From contig NZ_CADIKI010000021.1 in NCBI RefSeq assembly GCF_902859935.1, positions 62,001 to 126,000 of the forward strand: a stretch of DNA of 64,000 nucleotides. The letters are read 5' to 3'. The position numbers and the translations under genes were made by a program. This document shows, piece by piece, positions 60,754 to 64,000 of this stretch (position 1 is the stretch's first letter; the number at the start of each line of letters is the position of its first letter). Below the pieces are notes generated by a model. It worked only from the letters and a program-made list of their open reading frames with translations, ran no database searches and was not told the DNA's origin. The stretch is from Paraburkholderia fynbosensis. Its GTDB lineage: Bacteria > Pseudomonadota > Gammaproteobacteria > Burkholderiales > Burkholderiaceae.

Positions 60754-62115
60754 ATGAACATCGTGATTTTGGCGGCAGGCACCGGCAAGCGCATGCGGTC
60801 CGCGCTTCCCAAGGTGCTCCATCCTCTGGCCGGCAGGCCGCTTCTCGCTCACGTCATCGACACGGCTCGCGCGCTCGAACCCGCACGGCTCGTGGTCGTG
60901 ATCGGCCATGGCGCCGAAGCCGTCCGCGAGGCGGCTGCGGCGCCGGACGTGCAGTTCGCGGTGCAGGAGCAGCAGCTCGGCACTGGCCACGCGGTCCAGC
61001 AGGCGCTGCCACTGCTCGATCCGTCCGCGCCCACGCTGGTGCTGTACGGCGACGTGCCGCTCACGCGCGCCAGCACGCTGCGCGCGCTGACCGAACGCGC
61101 GGGGCAGGGCGGCTATGGCGTGCTGACCGTCACGCTCGACGACCCCACCGGTTACGGGCGCATCGTGCGCGACCAGCAAGGCAAGGTGTCGCGTATCGTC
61201 GAACAGAAGGACGCGAGCGCCGAGCAACTGGAGATCGCTGAAATCAATACCGGCATCATCGTCGCGCCGACCGAGCGTCTCGCCGGCTGGCTCTCGGCGT
61301 TGAAGAACGACAACGCGCAAGGCGAGTTCTATCTGACCGACGCGGTCGAAATGGCTATCGAAGCGGGACTCGAAGTCGTCACCACCCAGCCCGACGACGA
61401 GTGGGAAACGCTCGGCGTGAACAGCAAGCAGCAGCTTGCCGAACTCGAACGGATCCATCAGCACAACGTTGCCGATGCTTTGCTGGTGGCGGGCGTGACG
61501 CTCGCCGATCCGGCGCGCCTCGACGTGCGCGGCACGCTCGAATGCGGCCGCGACGTGTCGATCGACGTGAACTGCGTGTTCGAAGGCCGCGTGACGCTGG
61601 CCGACAACGTCACCGTCGGGCCGAACTGCGTGATCCGCAATGCGAGCATCGGCGCCGGCACGCGCGTCGACGCGTTCACGCATATCGAAGGTGCCGAAGT
61701 CGGGGCCAATGTCGTACTGGGCCCATATGCGCGCTTGCGCACAGGCGCAACGCTGCAAGACGAGTCTCATGTCGGTAACTTCGTCGAAGTGAAAAACGCG
61801 GTGCTCGGTCGCGGCTCGAAAGCAAATCACCTCACGTATATCGGCGACGCGGATATTGGCGCGCGCGTGAATATCGGCGCGGGTACGATCACCTGCAACT
61901 ACGACGGCGCGAACAAATCCCGCACGATCATCGAAGATGACGTGTTCGTCGGTTCGGACACGCAACTGGTCGCCCCGGTGCGCGTGCAGCGCGGCGCGAC
62001 GATCGCGGCGGGCACGACGGTCTGGAAGGACGTCGAAGCCGAAGCGCTGGTTCTGAACGATAAAAAACAGACAAGCAAAACGGGCTATGTTCGCCCGGTC
62101 AAGAAAAAGAGCTGA
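60754..62115 (+). CDS. glmU: Bifunctional GlmU: UDP-GlcNAc pyrophosphorylase / GlcN-1-P acetyltransferase
   Basis: The enzyme is 453 residues and makes UDP-GlcNAc for peptidoglycan and LPS. The N-terminal uridyltransferase motif is LAAGTGKRMRSALPKVLHPL. The C-terminal half is a left-handed beta-helix of hexapeptide repeats with NFVEVKNAVLGRGSKANHLT and GAGTITCNYDGANK. glmS follows after 60 bases, so the two hexosamine steps are encoded together. Confidence 0.99.
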   Translation: MNIVILAAGTGKRMRSALPKVLHPLAGRPLLAHVIDTARALEPARLVVVIGHGAEAVREAAAAPDVQFAVQEQQLGTGHAVQQALPLLDPSAPTLVLYGDVPLTRASTLRALTERAGQGGYGVLTVTLDDPTGYGRIVRDQQGKVSRIVEQKDASAEQLEIAEINTGIIVAPTERLAGWLSALKNDNAQGEFYLTDAVEMAIEAGLEVVTTQPDDEWETLGVNSKQQLAELERIHQHNVADALLVAGVTLADPARLDVRGTLECGRDVSIDVNCVFEGRVTLADNVTVGPNCVIRNASIGAGTRVDAFTHIEGAEVGANVVLGPYARLRTGATLQDESHVGNFVEVKNAVLGRGSKANHLTYIGDADIGARVNIGAGTITCNYDGANKSRTIIEDDVFVGSDTQLVAPVRVQRGATIAAGTTVWKDVEAEALVLNDKKQTSKTGYVRPVKKKS

Positions 62116-62175
62116 TGGGCGTGATGCGTGCGCGAAGCGCGCTCCCTGAAACCCAGCATTGAAAAGGAATGAGCC

Positions 62176-63993
62176 ATGTGTGGCATTGTCGGCGCGGTTG
62201 CGCAACGTAACATTGTTTCCGTCCTGATCGAAGGACTGCGGCGCCTCGAGTACCGTGGCTACGATTCGTGTGGCGTCGCGGTGCTGGACGAAAACGGACC
62301 GAGCCGTGCGCGCAGCGTCGCGCGTGTCGCCGATCTCGACGAGCAGGTGCACGAGGGCCATCTCGAAGGCATCACGGGTATCGCGCACACGCGCTGGGCG
62401 ACGCACGGCGCCCCGGTGACGGACAACGCGCACCCGATCTTCTCGAGAGATGCGCTCGCATTGGTACACAACGGCATCATCGAGAATTACGAATCGCTGC
62501 GTGAAATGCTGCGGGGCAAGGGCTACGAGTTCGTCTCGCAAACCGATACCGAGGTTATCGCGCACCTGATTCACAGCGTGTATCGCGGCGACCTGTTCGC
62601 CGCCGTGGGTGAAGCGATCGCGCAATTGCACGGCGCGTACGCTATCGCGGTGGTGCACAGGAATCAGCCGCATACGGTGGTCGGCGCGCGGCAGGGCTCG
62701 CCGCTGGTGGTCGGGCTCGGCGACGGTGAGAACTTCCTCGCCTCGGATGCGCTCGCGCTCGCGGGCAGCACCGAACGTTTCATCTTCCTCGAAGAAGGCG
62801 ATGTGTGCGAACTGTCGCTCGACGGCGTGCGTATTGCCGATCGCGATGGCAACGATGTGCAGCGCGACGTCCGTCAGGTCGCGGCTTATGGCGGCGCGGT
62901 CGAACTCGGCCCGTATCGCCACTTCATGCAGAAGGAAATTTTCGAGCAGCCGCGTGCGATCACCGACACGATTCCGCAAACCGATTCGTTCGACGCGTCG
63001 ATCTTCGGCGAGGCTGCCGGCGACGTGTTCGCGCAGATCGACAGCCTGCTGATTCTCGCGTGCGGCACGAGCTATTACTCGGGCCTGACGGCGAAGTACT
63101 GGCTCGAATCGATCGCGAAGATTCCGACCCAGGTGGAGATTGCCAGCGAGTATCGCTACCGCGAGTCGGTGCCGAATCCGAGGTCGCTGGTGGTGGTGAT
63201 TTCGCAGTCGGGGGAAACGGCGGATACGCTTGCGGCGCTCAAGCATGCGCAGTCGCTCGGACACAAGCACACGCTGGCGGTATGCAACGTCGGCACGAGC
63301 GCAATGGTGCGTCAGACGGAGTTGTCGTTCCTGACGCACGCGGGCCGCGAGATCGGCGTGGCGTCGACCAAGGCGTTCACGACGCAACTGGTCGCGCTGT
63401 TCGTGCTGGCAGCCACGCTGGCCAAGCTGCGCGGTCATCTGAACGACGAACAGGAAGCCGACTACCTGAAGCAGTTGCGCCACTTGCCGGCCGCGTTGAA
63501 TAGCGTGCTGGCGCTGGAGCCGCAGATCATCGCGTGGTCGGAAGAGTTTTCGCGCAAGGAACATGCGCTGTTCCTCGGGCGCGGCATGCATTACCCGATC
63601 GCGCTCGAAGGCGCGCTGAAGCTCAAGGAGATTTCGTATATCCATGCCGAGGCTTATCCGGCCGGTGAGTTGAAGCACGGGCCGCTCGCGCTCGTGACCG
63701 AAGCGATGCCGGTGGTGACGGTAGCGCCGAATGACGCGCTGCTGGAAAAGCTGAAGTCGAATATTCAGGAAGTGCGCGCGCGCGGCGGCGAGCTTTATGT
63801 ATTCGCCGATGCGGATACGAAGATCGTCAACGATGAAGGGCTGCATGTGATCCGGATGCCGGAGCACTATGGTTTGCTGTCGCCGATTCTGCATGTCGCG
63901 CCACTGCAGTTGCTGGCGTATCACACGGCGTGTGCAAGAGGCACGGATGTGGATAAGCCGCGGAATCTGGCGAAGTCGGTGACGGTGGAGTGA
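62176..63993 (+). CDS. glmS: Glutamine-fructose-6-phosphate aminotransferase GlmS
   Basis: The enzyme is 605 residues, complete in the window. The N-terminal class II glutaminase domain has catalytic Cys2 (MCGIVGAVAQ) and THGAPVTDNAHP, and two SIS domains follow (LACGTSYYSGLTAKYWLE, VVVISQSGETADTLAALKHA), ending in NLAKSVTVE. It makes glucosamine-6-phosphate. There is no glmS ribozyme-sized leader (only 60 bases to glmU); expression is probably by read-through from glmU. Confidence 0.99.
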   Translation: MCGIVGAVAQRNIVSVLIEGLRRLEYRGYDSCGVAVLDENGPSRARSVARVADLDEQVHEGHLEGITGIAHTRWATHGAPVTDNAHPIFSRDALALVHNGIIENYESLREMLRGKGYEFVSQTDTEVIAHLIHSVYRGDLFAAVGEAIAQLHGAYAIAVVHRNQPHTVVGARQGSPLVVGLGDGENFLASDALALAGSTERFIFLEEGDVCELSLDGVRIADRDGNDVQRDVRQVAAYGGAVELGPYRHFMQKEIFEQPRAITDTIPQTDSFDASIFGEAAGDVFAQIDSLLILACGTSYYSGLTAKYWLESIAKIPTQVEIASEYRYRESVPNPRSLVVVISQSGETADTLAALKHAQSLGHKHTLAVCNVGTSAMVRQTELSFLTHAGREIGVASTKAFTTQLVALFVLAATLAKLRGHLNDEQEADYLKQLRHLPAALNSVLALEPQIIAWSEEFSRKEHALFLGRGMHYPIALEGALKLKEISYIHAEAYPAGELKHGPLALVTEAMPVVTVAPNDALLEKLKSNIQEVRARGGELYVFADADTKIVNDEGLHVIRMPEHYGLLSPILHVAPLQLLAYHTACARGTDVDKPRNLAKSVTVE

Positions 63994-64000
63994 GGGGCGA

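Noticed and set aside
62116..62175. glmS ribozyme
   Set aside because: Only 60 bases lie between glmU and glmS, too short, and this ribozyme class is typical of Firmicutes.
60658..63924. A 1088-codon open frame on the minus strand across glmU and glmS
   Set aside because: It is the antisense of two certain genes; long antisense frames are expected from the GC-rich third positions, and its translation is Arg/His-rich with no domain pattern.

Overview
The window is GC-rich, densely packed chromosomal DNA. Gene content and order point to a betaproteobacterium of the Burkholderia/Paraburkholderia group: the flagellar arrangement flgKL / fliLMNOPQR / fliEFGHIJK / fliST plus a second FliK-like gene, an SAH riboswitch before ahcY, and the pxpBCA-DUF969-DUF979 cluster. 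The genus assignment is inference from memory of gene order, not from a search. I see no rRNA, tRNA, prophage, insertion sequence or CRISPR array.

Region 1 (1-21038) is a flagellar cluster. It opens with the 3' end of flgJ and a PilZ flagellar brake gene behind a near-consensus sigma-28 promoter. flgK and flgL follow and end at a bidirectional terminator. Two minus-strand blocks come next: fliLMNOPQR (rotor switch and export gate) and fliFGHIJK (MS ring, export ATPase, hook-length ruler). fliE diverges from fliF. A plus-strand set fliS-fliT-fliK-like-flhB-like sits behind a second sigma-28-like promoter. A 580-base gap downstream of fliK holds a 14-bp perfect palindrome and ten copies of a 7-bp repeat that run into the fliK stop codon.

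Region 2 (21039-31390) is metabolic and envelope: a coniferyl-aldehyde dehydrogenase gene broken by a 1-base frameshift, an AidB-like acyl-CoA dehydrogenase, a divergent GMC oxidoreductase, a DUF937-(BON-like)-OmpA envelope protein, a LysR regulator divergent from cidA-cidB across a perfect T-N11-A palindrome, and a family 2 glycosyltransferase.

Region 3 (31391-44035) begins with an SAH riboswitch controlling ahcY, a small YvlD-like membrane protein and metF (methyl cycle). A methyltransferase lies on the opposite strand. Then comes a dipeptide-type ABC transporter with two tandem paralogous binding proteins (dppA1, dppA2, dppBCDF). It has an internal terminator before dppB and a hairpin carrying the dppC ribosome binding site. 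A TraB/GumN-family protein overlaps the end of dppF.

Region 4 (44036-51280) has a TPR/glycosyltransferase protein and the minus-strand operon pxpB-pxpC-pxpA-DUF969-DUF979 (5-oxoproline hydrolysis and probable uptake) with a divergent MarR-like regulator.

Region 5 (51281-64000) is housekeeping: 5-formyl-THF cyclo-ligase, a lytic transglycosylase lipoprotein, an extended SDR, a GST, cca, a DUF2905 protein, a MidA-like methyltransferase, a FolM-like reductase with folB, ttcA, glmU and glmS.

I found no clearly new multi-gene system. The strongest observations are regulatory (two sigma-28 sites, the SAH riboswitch, the dpp attenuator and hairpin, the CidR palindrome), one frameshifted gene, and the pairing of an extra FliK-like protein with a stand-alone FlhB C-terminal domain.
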